NCBI GenBank assembly: GCA_001972305.1
Contig: BDDD01001367.1
Span: forward strand, 62,001-126,000
Length of the DNA: 64,000 nt
Direction: 5' to 3'
Origin: Cephalotus follicularis
Lineage: Eukaryota > Streptophyta > Magnoliopsida > Oxalidales > Cephalotaceae
Below are positions 11,126-34,903 of this stretch, one piece after another; position 1 is the stretch's first letter; each line of letters opens with the position of its first letter. Position numbers and translations under genes: made by a program. The notes under the pieces were generated by a model that saw only the letters and a list, made by a program, of their open reading frames with translations, was not told where the DNA came from and did not search any database.

Positions 11126-11641
11126 TGTGCAAACACTCCACTTGGTCTCGCATAAGAGAGTAAGCCAAGACACTCGTGTTGGATAATTAGGCTAACAACG
11201 CTGCACATGTAAAAAAAAGGCTCAATATATAGATTGTGAGATAAATTGATAGCGTTACAAAATAAACACATGAAGTAACATCATGACAACAACATAGAGA
11301 CACGCACGCAGTATAAAAAGGTTACTCGTTTCATTATTAAGTCAATACAATTACACACAAAATATGGGCAGGAAGGCACCTATGGACACGCAAGGCCTTA
11401 CAACATAGGTACACACACATAGTCAGTGAGCTAACCCACACTATATAATGATTGACTCACCTCCCCTAAAGAGACTAAAATGCAAAATCCATGATAACAT
11501 CAGTATATATTACATGTGCTTAAAATAACATAATAAAAAAAATACAAAATTACAATAATATCGTTACGATTTATGACTAGCTACACTATACACACACAAA
11601 GTAAACAGTCATAGACAAAACAAGAGTCTTGGACTCATGCA
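11126..11641 (-). repeat. 5' LTR of the gypsy element
   Basis: It is homologous to 4238-4753 and has the same apparent length (516 bp). Many of the differences are transitions in which this copy carries A or T, for instance near 11495-11575. Confidence 0.78.
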
Positions 11642-12148
11642 TGACCACGTCTAATATATTTGGTCATTCAGAAGTAGTTTTATTTAACTTTATAACCTTA
11701 AACATAAATGATATAAAGTATATGATTTCGTCTGCAAGATTTCATAACAATGGCATAACAACAACGTGGCACTAGACAACTCATTTTAAAGGATTCTATA
11801 ACGAAAAGGCGACTTTGTTTAACCTTTATAACTTTGAGAATAAAATCATAACGGACTTATACTTCAAAAAATCTACCAACAACAATGGGTACAACCAAAA
11901 AAAAAAACAAAAACAAAAACAAAATACAAGCTTCAATTGCAGTATCGTATGCACTTCAACTCAAGATCACATATTTACAGCTCTTTGATCTGTAATACTG
12001 AGTTATATGTAGTAAGGAAATTGCATCTGTTGCTACAATACAGAGTAAAATCACTACATTATATTGTTGGTATTTATAAAGGACGACATACAGGGGCACC
12101 CAAATTTAGTTCACATTGAAATTTAAACTCAGATTGCATCATGAAGAT
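11642..12148. other. Intergenic, PRP8 3' flank
   Basis: AT-rich sequence between the gypsy 5' LTR and the PRP8 stop codon. It includes an A-rich simple stretch (11898-11931) and presumably the PRP8 3' UTR next to 12148. No gene is seen. Confidence 0.5.
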
Positions 12149-23531
<11,383 letters not shown>

Positions 23532-25769
23532 AGTGGAAATCTACAAAGTGAAAACCCTCAAGAATGTAAGGGATCCACTGTGTATATAGTTCTTGTGTAT
23601 GTATAGCAGAGGAATTTGAGAGATTGTGAAGGAGATTCGAAAAGTTATATTTTAGGGTTTTGGGAGATTTTTGGAGTTTCTAGATTCTCTCTCTGCTTGA
23701 TTAGCAGAGTGAAAATGAAATAAGTGAATGCCATTTCAAGGAGGTGCGGGTTTTGGTTTTATATTTGGTTCTGGAGATTTAAGGAGGGCGGTGTCATGTG
23801 AATTGACACGTGAATATTATATAAACTGCCTTGGGTTGGGTTTTTGATTGCTGAGTGGGCTTTGTTATGGCTTAATTAAAAGCTAAAAATATAGCTTTAA
23901 TTAAGCCATTAAAAAGCCCACTCATAAAATATAGCTTTAATTGCTGAGTGGGCTTTTTTATGGTTTAATTAAGCCATAAAAAATAAATAAAAAAAGCTAT
24001 ATTGATATACTGACATACGCAACCTGTTGCTATAATCAACCTTTTTCGCTTTGTTCACATTCAATTAACCCACAATTTCACACCAAACTAAGCAAACAAA
24101 ATTCACTTAAATCAAGTCATGGGAAAAACAGGAAAATAGAAGGGGAAAATAAAAATGTTTCCGTCTAAATGAAATTGATGCAATGCAACACAAAATATTC
24201 TTATGCTGTCGGATTTCATTTAAAATTCAATAAAATATTTATGTTAGTATGTCTCAATGGACTAGACTAGTGTACAAGTCAAGAGATGAACTAATTTTTC
24301 ATTTGTTGGTAAGAATTCTAAGATATACATATTCAAAATTTTATTTCAAGTTTTGGTTTGTTATCACTATAAGAATGGGATTTCAAAGTTTTGTATTGCA
24401 AATTCTATCAAGTCATTAGAAACCTTATCAGGATAGGTTCATGCTACTAGTTTAGAAAGTTCCTAGATATGGATATATTTATTGAGTTATTGTTGAAATT
24501 AGTTCTTATCATTGTCTTATCAATGGTAATTATATTGACTTCAATTTTATAAGATATATACTAGTGAAAATGACGATCCAAGGAAAATGAGTGCAATTGA
24601 CTAGAGACAACCCTATCTTTTTCTAAAAAATATGAAAAGAATATTTACTCTCATTATGTAAGAATTAAGAAATGTTGAGATGAAAACTCGTTAGATATGA
24701 ATATATAAGACTTTGAAGTATCAAACTTCTTAAACTAGTTTTTTAGTTTGATTCTTCAGAATAATAACTAATCCGTTACGTATCATAGTTTTCTAATGCC
24801 ATTAGATTAATACAAATGGTAGATGTGTTCAAAATTTTGATCAAATCGAACCAAATCGATCAATTTTGTTCATATTTTTCACTTTTGGTTTGGTTTTGGT
24901 TTTGAAAGATTTTATCAATTAACTTAATTGACTCTTCCAAAGGGAAAGTTTCATGGTTGAGGACCAATTATTACATGCATTCAAGATAATGCACTTAACT
25001 AATAATATATAGTCATATAAATATAATAAATATATAGTTATACACCATTGATTAAACACACTATATAACTTATGCATTGAGTGCATGCAAATACTTTTCT
25101 GTAATTGAGAGTTCTATAAAGTAATTATTGATTTGGTGCGTATTAATTAAGTCCACTTGAAACTATTTTTCTTTCTTTTGATCGAAACTTGAAACTAAAT
25201 TTGATTTCCAATAAATACAATGATTTATTTCTTAAAAAAACTTAACTAATCATATCACAGCATCATGACAAAGGATCGTTTAATATACCCTAATATTAGG
25301 GAAGATATATCAAAATATATATAAATAAAAATTTATTTAATATTTCATTTTATAAATTTATTTAATTATCTAAATTATTTTGGTTATCTCGCACAAACCC
25401 GCGTAGCAAGTGAAACTACAAATACAAAAAAAAAAAATCACCCGTTGGTTAGCATTCTGCAAATTGCAAAACCATCAACACCTACTTGGCTACTCGCTAT
25501 TCCACACAAAACAATAGACAACAAGCCATCTAATGAGCGCGAGTAGCTTTTCCTCACGAGTACCTTTTAAAGTTCCCAAGAGAATTCCCGAAATAACTGT
25601 CTCCTAAAAAATCCAAACGAACAAACAACAAACATTTCACATTTATCATCATTCTCTGCATCTTTCTCTGTGTATATATTTTAATGTACATTCTCTCTTT
25701 AAACCTTTAAACTGGAATTTTAAAGAGAATCTGTTGATATATACAGTTTCTATTACTGTTATTGTTATA
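23532..25769. other. Divergent intergenic region between PRP8 and U11/U12-25K
   Basis: 2.2 kb of AT-rich DNA lies between two start codons that point away from each other, so both promoters must lie here. CT-rich and GA-rich stretches (23625-23760) next to PRP8 look like its 5' UTR and core promoter. TATATAT near 25672 lies about 95 bp before the 25K start codon. An inverted-repeat cluster occupies 23846-23985. No ORF of note was found. Confidence 0.6.
23846..23985. repeat. Cluster of direct and inverted repeats (hairpin) upstream of PRP8
   Basis: The block CTGAGTGGGCTTTGTTATGG plus CTTAATTAAAAGCT is followed within about 10 bp by its near-perfect reverse complement, ending AAGCCCACTCA. A second direct copy then starts at about 23941 (TTGCTGAGTGGGCTTTTTTA) and closes with AATTAAGCCATAA. 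The first two arms could form a stem of about 33 bp with a very short loop. It lies roughly 320-450 bp upstream of the PRP8 ATG and looks like a small MITE or palindromic insertion. Confidence 0.8.
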
Positions 25770-28700
25770 ATGCGAGGTATATTTGGCAAGGAAGATAATA
25801 GGAATAGTTGCAGTGGTGGTGGTAGTAGTAATTTGAGGGGCTTGATAGAGAGACGGTGCTTCGCTCCACAAACTCTTCATGATGACGGCGATAATAATGA
25901 CTCGCTCGTTGTACGGACGCTCTCGTACTACAAGTTGCCACACCAGATGTTTAAGCTCTCTGTTCTCAAATTAGACGGTTCTCTCTTTGGTGATTTTTTC
26001 CCCATTTTTTATCAATTATTTTTCGTTTGTTTTATTAATGCGCACAGTCTACGTTATTTTTTTTTTGTTTTATTTTATTTTTTGATATTATTTTCAAGTT
26101 TTAATATTATCGTTTAATTTTAATTCTATTTAAAGAGACCATGATCAGTCCACTCACTTCAATAGTGCCCTTGCAGCATCGTTTAATTAGGAGTTATGAA
26201 TTTATATATATTCATGAAGAAGAAAAACATGTTTATTTTTGTTTTGGTTTTTGTTTATGGATTTGATGGCAATAAGATTTTGATTTATGATTCTGTAGAT
26301 GTTAATATCGCGAGGAATGCTACAGTAGCTGAACTCAAACAAGCAATTGAGGAAGTTTTCACTTTGAGGTCAAATGAAGGTCAGGGCAACATTTCATGGT
26401 AAACAATTGGTAAAATCTTTATTATTTTTTGTTTTTCTGTTTTCCTCACGCGTTTTTGGATTTGATAATCTTAGGTCACACGTCTGGGGGCACTTTTGCT
26501 TGTGCTATGAAGGGCAGAAGCTAACTAATGACAAGGCTTGCATTAAAATTTTCGGTATCAAAGATGGCGATCAGGTCCCTAAACATTTTTGTCTTTGGAA
26601 TTTTGTGTTGCTTTTAGATGATAAGGCACTTCTTCAGGAAATTATACTGCACATTGGAATATATCTATTTGGGTTACTTGAATAGAAATTGGTCAAATAA
26701 TATTTTGCAAAATCAGAGTTATGGTAATGGGTAGAGAATGAGGAGAAACTGAAGTGCAATGTTTGAGTACATACGAAAAACAGACTGAGTGTTTAAATAG
26801 AAGAGTGGAGCTACATGTCCTTCACTTGTAAATGTAGTTTCTAATTTTTTTAGCCAACTAAAGGACCACGTTTTAATACTAAACTTAACAACTAACAAAC
26901 TTTGACTAAATAACCAATACAAACTGACTCATTCATCAATAACTTAAAATAAGGTCAAAATGCATAACACTTTATCAGCTTGACAAGATTTGTTGTGTCA
27001 ATTCAGTGTTTTTCTTATTTATTATTATTTATTAACAAGAACCATTTATTGGTTTAAACTCCACCACTTAACTTCTTGGAACTAGCAAGTCCTGCTGTTT
27101 GTTTTTGGGTAGCAGGTTGACTCTTGCGGTATGTTGACTTGTGAGTAATGCGAGGTGACAAACCACTATTAGTGTGTTTTTGAAACATTATTGATATTTT
27201 GACTTTTGATAATACACACTAAAACTCACGATTAATAACATTACTATTTGACTTGCTGGTAAGAAGTTAATGAATCAAAGGGAAGCTAAGTATGCGACAA
27301 ATATTATGGTAAAAAAGTAGTAACAGCATTTATAGCCAAGACGGTCTGCTAAAAGTTGGGACATCTAAATGGAAGGAAAGAGCTGAAGAAGTTACTTATA
27401 ATGATTGTATTCTATTTGTTGTAGCACGATGGTGAGTCGGTTAATTCATCACACGGTAAATTTTAAATTTTGCATCCTTGTAAAGCCTGATTGCAAAATG
27501 AAGTGGCATGGCATGTTGAATTTAAATTAAATGCAATTCATCGCCTCTATCTGCAAATATTTTGTGAGTTTTGCATTTATGAAGCAAGAAATTCCGTTAC
27601 TCAACTCGATCGACTAAGCAGAAGGATTCCCTGATGTCTTCCTCACTCCTGTTTATCCTATTTGACTCTATTTTTGTATGCTTTATTGCAATTATTCGAC
27701 ATTAGCTGCTGGAACTTTGTTTTTTTAGTTCAAGTTGTCAGTCTTCAATTTCAATCATCTCATATGTCAAAATGTCTTTTCTTACCACAAACATTCTATC
27801 GGGCCTTCCCTTTTTAGAGCCTTCTACTTACCTTGCTGTTGTCAGAGGCTTCTACTTTCTGGAGTTATATGAGATACTGAGGTTTTCACGTCTATTTGAT
27901 ATGTTTGTTGTTGCAAACCTCTTTTAAGTTGCAGAGGAACACTATGAACAGGTGACGAGATTCATCTGTCTAGAAAAATAGATATTCCATTTGCAAATTT
28001 CCACAGTTGTCTTGTGGCTTTCCAAGGATGAGTTTTCTTGTAGTTTATTTATTTCCTGCTGATTGCAAGTGTTTGACATATCTTACAATTGTGCATGCAG
28101 CTTCAATTTATCAGGCATCTGTCGATGAACTATTCACCCTCGAGGCGGCAATCCGAAAGCCCGAGTGTTGCTCGCAAATGGTACACGCTGTGTCAAAAAA
28201 GGTAAATCTTTGTATATGGAAACGATATCCCCTAATGGTATGACCAAAAAAGAGGATTTAACAGGTCTTAAATATTCCTCACTCCATTACACCTTTCGCT
28301 CATTCATTCCGCATGCCTGTCCACACGCGGCGCCCTGTTTTATTTTATTATCATCTACCGTCCTTTCTTTGCTCCCTGCTATTCCCGCATGAAGATGGTC
28401 GTATGTATGCTCGACTTCGATTGCCGGTGCTATAGGTAGGAGTACATAATGGCAGGATCAGTCATTTAATAATTTTACACTATCTGCTTCCTTATTAGTC
28501 AGCTGGCCATACAATACACCCCCATTCTCACTTTCCTCATACAATCTATGAAGATGGGTTAGGACTATTGTGTCTAATTAATGTGTACTCAAGATATATA
28601 AAGCACCATTTTAAATTACTGTCATAGACTTAAGTCAAATTAAAGCATTATAACGGATTTGGATCCTCTTCATTTCATTGTTACATATATAATTTTAGAG

Positions 28701-29204
28701 AAATTGAGAGAGAGAAATTGAGAGGATCCCAATCCCATTATAACATCTGATCCACTGTCCAATTTTCTGACCAAACCATCAAGATGAAGGCCTAAAATAG
28801 GTGTCAGATTTGGTAGGAATTTGTTATTTTGAGGGGAATAATGTGGCAAAGTTAATCAGTTTTTGTCTATACGCCATATTATTCAGTACTTAATGTAAGT
28901 ATTACTACAAAATTGCTCTTACTGAGAAATGAAGCTCTAATGGCTTTTGAAATAAAGTTTGTCATCAGGATCGAATGCTCATGGAGAGGATCAGACTTCT
29001 GATGACAAGTTTGAGAATCAAGAGGAGAATGAAGATGAGAGAGAAACTCCTATGCCTGAGTTCAAGTTAGCTCACTTCTTCAAAGGGTGGCTTTCATACT
29101 CCAGAATGTGGGGTGCTTCAAGAAATGGCTCAGAAGGTAGGATTCGTCCTTCGAGATTTGCCCTGCAATGTTTGGGAGGAAGACCGAGGATGATACAACT
29201 TTAA
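25770..29204 (+). CDS. U11/U12-25K: U11/U12 small nuclear ribonucleoprotein 25-kDa-like protein, 5 exons
   Basis: This is a minor-spliceosome protein of the U11/U12 di-snRNP with a ubiquitin-like fold. Exons: 25770-25989, 26299-26398, 26475-26574, 28101-28201, 28958-29204. They total 768 nt (255 aa plus TAA), and phases match at every junction. The ubiquitin-like domain covers about residues 61-147: MFKLSVLKLDGSLF, then VNIARNATVAELKQAIEEVF, then HVWGHFCLCYEGQKL, IFGIKDGDQ and LQFIRHLS. An acidic linker and a basic tail with FKLAHFFKGWLSYSRMW follow, which plant homologues also have. The last acceptor must be AG at 28956-28957: the better-looking CAG at 28966-28968 breaks the frame. Intron 3 is 1.5 kb. 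It is divergent from PRP8. Confidence 0.92.
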
Positions 29205-31041
29205 AGGCTAATCAGTGATATAGAAATAATTGCGTAAGCAATGGATTTTGCACAGTTTGCATGAGCCACAATGCCCTTGGGCTCACATTTTGTTTCAATT
29301 TTTCCGTTTCTGGTGGTCGCGCGCCTTATGCTTATCTAACAGAATAATTTAGATTAAACAACAGGTAGGGCTAGTTCAATGCATATTATTCTTTTATTTT
29401 GTTTGCTAAATAGATAGGTGGTTAATAAAGCTCTGCAATGGTAAAAGGTAACTAAGCCTTGATATTTAAACTGCACAACACCAGAAAAACAACAATTTAG
29501 CATTAACAGAATTACAGAACTAAAACTAAAAAATATATTAAAAGAGCTCAAAAATAAGTAAAGGTTTCAATCTTAAGCACCTCCTAGTGTCCAGATTTGA
29601 GCTAAATATGGGCAGGCTAACAATTCTAAATTTGATTTTGAATAAACCAATCAATTCCATAGCACATAGATTAACATTTAAACATCTCAATCAAGTATAA
29701 ATTCTAAAGTTATACTGTTTTTCAATAACATTACCAGCATAAAGTAAATAAATGTGTAAATAAATACTTGGGTTGAATTGTCTTTTTAACAATAAAAAAA
29801 AAATGTAGTATGATTGGCGTCCAGTCACGTGGCTCGATTTAATTATAGGCACCATAACACGTGCAAAACTTGGTAACGTGTCGCATAACAACTCTTTTTT
29901 TTTTTGTGCCTATTTCCTATTAAAACGGAAAAAATAAATCGATAATAAATAATCTCTAGGGATCTGTTTCACTTCGCTTGGAATATTTTAAGATTCAACG
30001 AATTCTCATAGCTTCTCACTTATTACTGGTAAGTTTGATATTCAATTGTTTGGTTCACGAGAAAATGAAAGGAAGTAAAACAAATTCAAGTTTTGAGTTG
30101 TTTGTCAAAGTATCTAATATGAATTACGTAGCTGACTTTGATTTTCTCTTTAATATTCCCTATCTGAACACCAACGAATCTGAGTTAACTATCAAAGTAT
30201 TTTATAAATATAATTTCATCATATGTGCATGTATGTACGGATTTTTTTGATAGGTACTGTATTTGAAATACATACGTACATGTACAGTGTATATATACAC
30301 CTACAAGTTATGGATACGATGTTGAAGTGTAATACAAGTGTTTTTGGTGTCAATAGTAGAGCTTAGGAGTTGAATTTTCAGATTAAGGAGCATATTTATG
30401 TCACTTGCGATTATATTAAAATCCTATCTGTATGTTGTGAGCTTAATCAACATATTATCCATTTATTTTGGATTAAAATCCACTTAATTATGATTATTAC
30501 TATTACTGTTATTATTATATTTATTATTGTGCTGTGGATTTTAACTAACCTGTTGAATTTATGACGTTCATGTCAAAAACGATCATTGAAATTTGGTATG
30601 CTTGATTTATCCTTATTGAATATTTAATGGTTCGTTATATATTAATATTCTATTCATTGGTTATTGTTTGTTGCTTCACAAATCCCAAATTCACTGATAT
30701 ACTTAACGCTGATTGGATTTTAACCAACTTTTGTTACACTCAGGTGGTTGTTCTTTTTTAAATTGATCATGATGGAGACCAGAATGCTCACACCAGACTT
30801 CTGTGCATAACTGTTTGTGTTCATGAGTAAATCTAATACATTGTAGATTCTTTGTGACAAAAATAATTGAACATCCACTAGTTAGGCAAAGAGGTTTTGT
30901 TCCAGATCAGATGGGATCTGTACAAAGTGGTTATCTGTTAAGGCGATAATCTTTTGTACTCAACATTTTGAGTCTTAGCAAGAAAATTATTGAATTCTCT
31001 AAAGCCCAATTGTTGTTTTGAGATACGATTTGAATAGAAAA
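29205..31041. other. Intergenic between the 25K and KOC1 genes
   Basis: AT-rich sequence with the 25K 3' UTR at the left and the KOC1 5' UTR at the right. I found no coding motif, RNA gene or clear transposon end. Confidence 0.5.
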
Positions 31042-33821
31042 ATGGCTGAACAGACTAGGGCACCTAAGCCAACAGCTTCTTTCGAGTATGAGCTTTTTGA
31101 AGGAGATCCTGACCATCTTAGAACAGTTGTAGCTACACCTAATCAGATGACCAGACCATGGATTGATCCTGCCTCATTGAAACTTAAGCACAGGATTGGT
31201 CGGGGTCCCTTTGGTGATGTTTGGTTAGCAACTCATCATCAGTCGGCTGATGATTTTGACGAGTACCATGAAGTGGCTGTTAAGATGTTACATCCACTAA
31301 AGGAAGATCACACACAAATGTTCGTGGACAAGTTTGAAGAGTTATTTTTCAAGTGTCGAGAACTCCAGCGAGTTTGTTGGTTGCATGGCATCTCAGTCAT
31401 TGATAGAAAGGTGACTTCTGAATTGTGTTCTAATCATTGGTATATTTGTTGTTCCAATTTTGTTAATGTTACTTTTTCAGAATCCTTTTCCTGTATAATA
31501 TTAGTTTAATCTGTCACGTTTCGGTAGATTTGCATTGCTATGAAATTTTATGAGGGATCAGTGGGTGATCGAATAGCCTGTCTTAAAGGAGGCAGGCTTC
31601 CATTGTCTGACATCTTAAGGTGATTTATTTGACGAGATATTTCCTCTTGATGAAGCATTGAGATGGTGTTGATAGAATATAGCATATTCTCACAAGATGC
31701 TAATATTTACAGGTATGGGATTGAAATGGCAAAAGGAACCTCAGAGTTGCATTCAGTGGGGCTGCTGGTGTTGAACCTTAAGCCTTTTAACTTCCTTCTT
31801 AATGAACACGACCAACTTGTTCTTGGAGATTTTGGGATTCCTTACCTACTTCTTGGCAGTCCATTATCCAATTCTGATATGGCTCTCAGACTTGGAACCC
31901 CAAACTACATGGCTCCAGAACAGTGGGAACCAGAAGTGAGGGGTCCTATGTCTTTTGAAACGGATGCATGGGGTTTCGGATGCTGCATAGTGGAAATGTT
32001 GTCTGGGTTTCCACCGTGGCATGGGAAATCAATTGATGAAATATATAACTCTGTTGTGATCAAGCAAGAAAAACCACATATTCCAAGTGGCTTACCCCCT
32101 ACTGTGGAGAACGTAATCAATGGTTGTTTTGAGTATGATCTCCGCATTCGACCTTCAATAGCAGATATCTTAGATGCATTTGAAAGGTAACTGTTTATTT
32201 GAACAAAGTCTTTTTACTTTCTGAAAAAGGTAAAAGCATACTTGCGGTCTTAGTCTCGTGATGTTTCTTATCCAACCATTTATCTGGTTTTTTATATCTG
32301 ATAGCAGTTTGTACTATATTATTAGAGCAATTTTGGAATTTGTACAGAGAAGACCACCAGTTTCAGCAATTCTTCATCTGTTAAATATATTTCAATTAAA
32401 TTTTCTTCTTCAGAGCTATTCTCTGAACCTTGAAGACATGAATTTTTTTCACCCTATTGACATCCTTTTCTATTCCATTCTTTTTTATTTAAACCTAAAA
32501 AAATCTTTTACAATCTCACCTCGCACCTGCATTTGCATTGTTGCTTAGCTATCTCACATACTTTTTGTCATTTTGGGCAGTTTGCCTTTATGCCAAATAT
32601 AGGATACACAAATTTGTCACGCCGCATTCAGTCCTCATTTTAATTTTACAGGGATTAAAACTTTGTTGAATTGAGTGGCCTAGCACATCGTAAAAAAATG
32701 CTTTGAATTACTTGGGCGATGTGAGGTTGTTATTGGATTTGATTTAGTAGTTGCCTTTCACTAATTATGGAAAAGTTCAAGTATCTTCTTGACGCTACAT
32801 TTTCTCTCTTTTTTTTTTTTCTTTTTTTTTAGTACCTTTATTTTTGGGTACATTCTAATAAACTGCAACTGAATTTTGCAGCTCACAGGGTGCTGCTTAC
32901 AGTGACGGAGAATGGATTGGCTTGGGAAGCAGAGCACTTGCAGAAAAATTCAGTGGTAGAGGCTATACAGCATGGTATCTTTCAAAGGATCATCTCCAAG
33001 TGGGCGATACTGTTCGTTCAAGAAAGCCACTGAATACATGCAAACCTCAAACCATGGACGTCCGTGAAGGAAGTGTGGTTGGTTGGAATAGTGATGCTGA
33101 TCGAAATGGTTTTGTTTTGGTTAAAGTCCCTGGGATGCACAACCCTTTAAGAGTACATGAGTCAACACTTGAGAGAGTTACATCTGGCTTGGCAGTGGGG
33201 GACTGGGTGCGCTTGAAGCAGGAAAACAGCAAGCACTCTCCTGTGGGAATTCTACACTCTGTGCAACGCAACGGAAGTGTAGCAGTTGCATTTATTGGGT
33301 TAGAGACTCTTTGGATTGGTAACTCATCTGAGCTTCAAATGGCTGAAACCTATTATGTGGAGCAGTTTGTTAGGCTGAAAGTAAATGTGACGACTCCGCG
33401 GTTTGAGTGGCCTCGTAAAAGGGGAGGAGCATGGGCTACTGGGAGGATTTTGCAAGTACTTCCTAATGGGTGTCTTTTCGTAGGATTCCCGGGACGACTT
33501 GTATTAGGAGATTCCAACAGCTACTTGGCAGATCCTGCTGAAGTGGAACCAATGTCTTTTGGTACTTGTCCAGGGATGGTGGAGAAGTATCAGCATGTTG
33601 AAGATTTTCATTGGTCTGTGAGGCCACTTGCAATTGCTTTCAGTTTGTTTATGACCATGAAGCTTGGCAAGTTGATTGGACAGAAAGTGTGCTCAAAACC
33701 GAAGGGGAGAAAAAACTCTAGCCAGAGTGATGATACCAAGACTGGAGGCAATGCGGCTTGGCTTCCACCACCTGTGGCACAAATTATATTCAGAGATGGT
33801 GTTCCTACTGCTGCGAGGTAA
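31042..33821 (+). CDS. KOC1: KOC1-like protein kinase of the chloroplast outer membrane, 4 exons
   Basis: Exons 31042-31410, 31528-31619, 31713-32186 and 32882-33821 sum to 1875 nt (624 aa plus TAA) with consistent phases. Residues about 45-310 form a protein kinase domain: glycine loop GRGPFG (53-58), ATP-binding Lys81 in VAVK, catalytic-loop region VLNLKPFN (173-180), DFG (193-195), and GTPNYMAPEQW in the activation segment. Where most kinases have HRD this protein has VLN. Residues about 320-545 carry repeats of the GDxVR and GxVxxW type seen in the C-terminal part of KEG-like proteins. Residues about 558-580 are a hydrophobic stretch (LAIAFSLFMTMKLGKLIG), a likely membrane segment. In Arabidopsis the KOC1 kinase sits in the outer chloroplast envelope and promotes import of nuclear-encoded preproteins. 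The assignment rests on overall architecture. Confidence 0.88.
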
Positions 33822-34202
33822 CTTGTCAGTTTATCAGGCCATTGTTGGTTAAGTTGGCTAAAACTTAGAGGCAGTGGAGATTGTGAATTACAGTTGATAT
33901 ATCGACTGAAAGGTGTGTAATCAATGCTATATAAACAGAAAATTATGTTGGCTGTAGTTAGAAGATGGTGGTGTAAATATGTACATATACAGGAAAATGT
34001 TTGATTATGCTTATAGCTTTCCTTGTGTATACATGGAGGTACATTTGATAAAATATGTGGATTGTTCGCACTTTCACTAAATTTTAGAGTGAATTTTGGA
34101 AACTCATTCGTTTTGGCATGATTTGATATTGAGATGGAAACGGGGGATCCAACCGTGATTGATGAGTAAATTTTGGTGTTTTGGGAAGTCAAAATTTTGT
34201 TT

Positions 34203-34460
34203 AGGTTTTATATTTTATCAATTTAATTGGTAGATTTTATATTTAATCTGTGTAGATAATATTTTTAAGTTAATTAAATATTTAATTTATATAAAATAAT
34301 TTTAGTTGTTATATTAATTTTTTTATAAATGGTCAAGGAGTAGATGTGTTAATAAAAAGTTACAAATATTTTATTTACTTGAAAATTGATAAATATGATT
34401 TATGTAAATAAAATATTAAATTTAACAATTTAATTGATAAAATATAAAAAACTTAAACCT
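34203..34460. mobile_element. MITE-like element with long inverted arms
   Basis: The left arm AGGTTTTATATTTTATCAAT and its continuation recur inverted at the right end (AGGTTTAAGTTTTTTATATT, then TTATCAATTAAATTG). The arms are about 45-50 bp with an 8-bp indel and a few mismatches, around an AT-rich centre without coding capacity. I could not identify a target duplication, so the family is open. Confidence 0.55.
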
Positions 34461-34890
34461 TATAATTAACATTTTTTATATCCCAAAACAACTTATGGTG
34501 TTCTCAAATACTAAAAATGTTGAAGGCGAGGTAATTTATCTATTAGCGATGGTAATTCATGTCAACGAGTAGGATTTAAATGAGTTTTGTGATGTGTTTA
34601 TCGGAGTGTATAACTTGAATTCAAATCAAATTATATGAGTTTATTATAATATAAATCACTAGTAAACGAGGTTTGTTTAATTAATCTGAGCTCTAATTTA
34701 ATGCATAATCTTGGCCCAAAGATAATAATTGAACTCCGTCTAAACTCGGCCCAGTATCGGTATTTATCATGTGACTGAACTTCACTTATAAGATAACAAA
34801 CAGTCTTCGTTTCCGTGTCGCTTTGAGCAAAACCAGAGAAACCCCAAGAAAGTGAAAATCAACGTAAAAACTGAGGATAGAAGAGAGACA
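34461..34890. other. Short intergenic region and 5' UTR of the DOG1-domain gene
   Basis: AT-rich sequence containing no ORF. The segment 34800-34890 (CTTCGTTTCCGTGTCGC, then GA-rich) looks like a plant 5' UTR. Confidence 0.4.
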
Positions 34891-34903
34891 ATGGAGGAAT
34901 CGG

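Larger units (their letters stand above)
4238..11641 (-). mobile_element. Decayed Ty3/gypsy chromovirus-type LTR retrotransposon
   Basis: Two related repeats of about 516 bp (4238-4753 and 11126-11641) bound remnants in minus-strand order: gag, zinc knuckle, aspartic protease, reverse transcriptase, RNase H, integrase and chromodomain. This is the Ty3/gypsy order and the chromodomain points to a chromovirus. A G-rich polypurine-like run lies just inside the left repeat (minus-strand GAGTGGGGGTGAATG, 4764-4778). No coding part is intact, and a second element (6927-8746) sits in the RT. I found no matching target duplication at the outer ends and no convincing primer-binding site, so the exact ends are uncertain by a few bases. 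Confidence 0.85.

Noticed and set aside
28966-28968. CAG at 28966-28968 as the acceptor of the last U11/U12-25K exon
   Set aside because: It puts the tail out of frame and hits a stop. AG at 28956-28957 keeps the conserved FKLAHFFKGWLSY tail.
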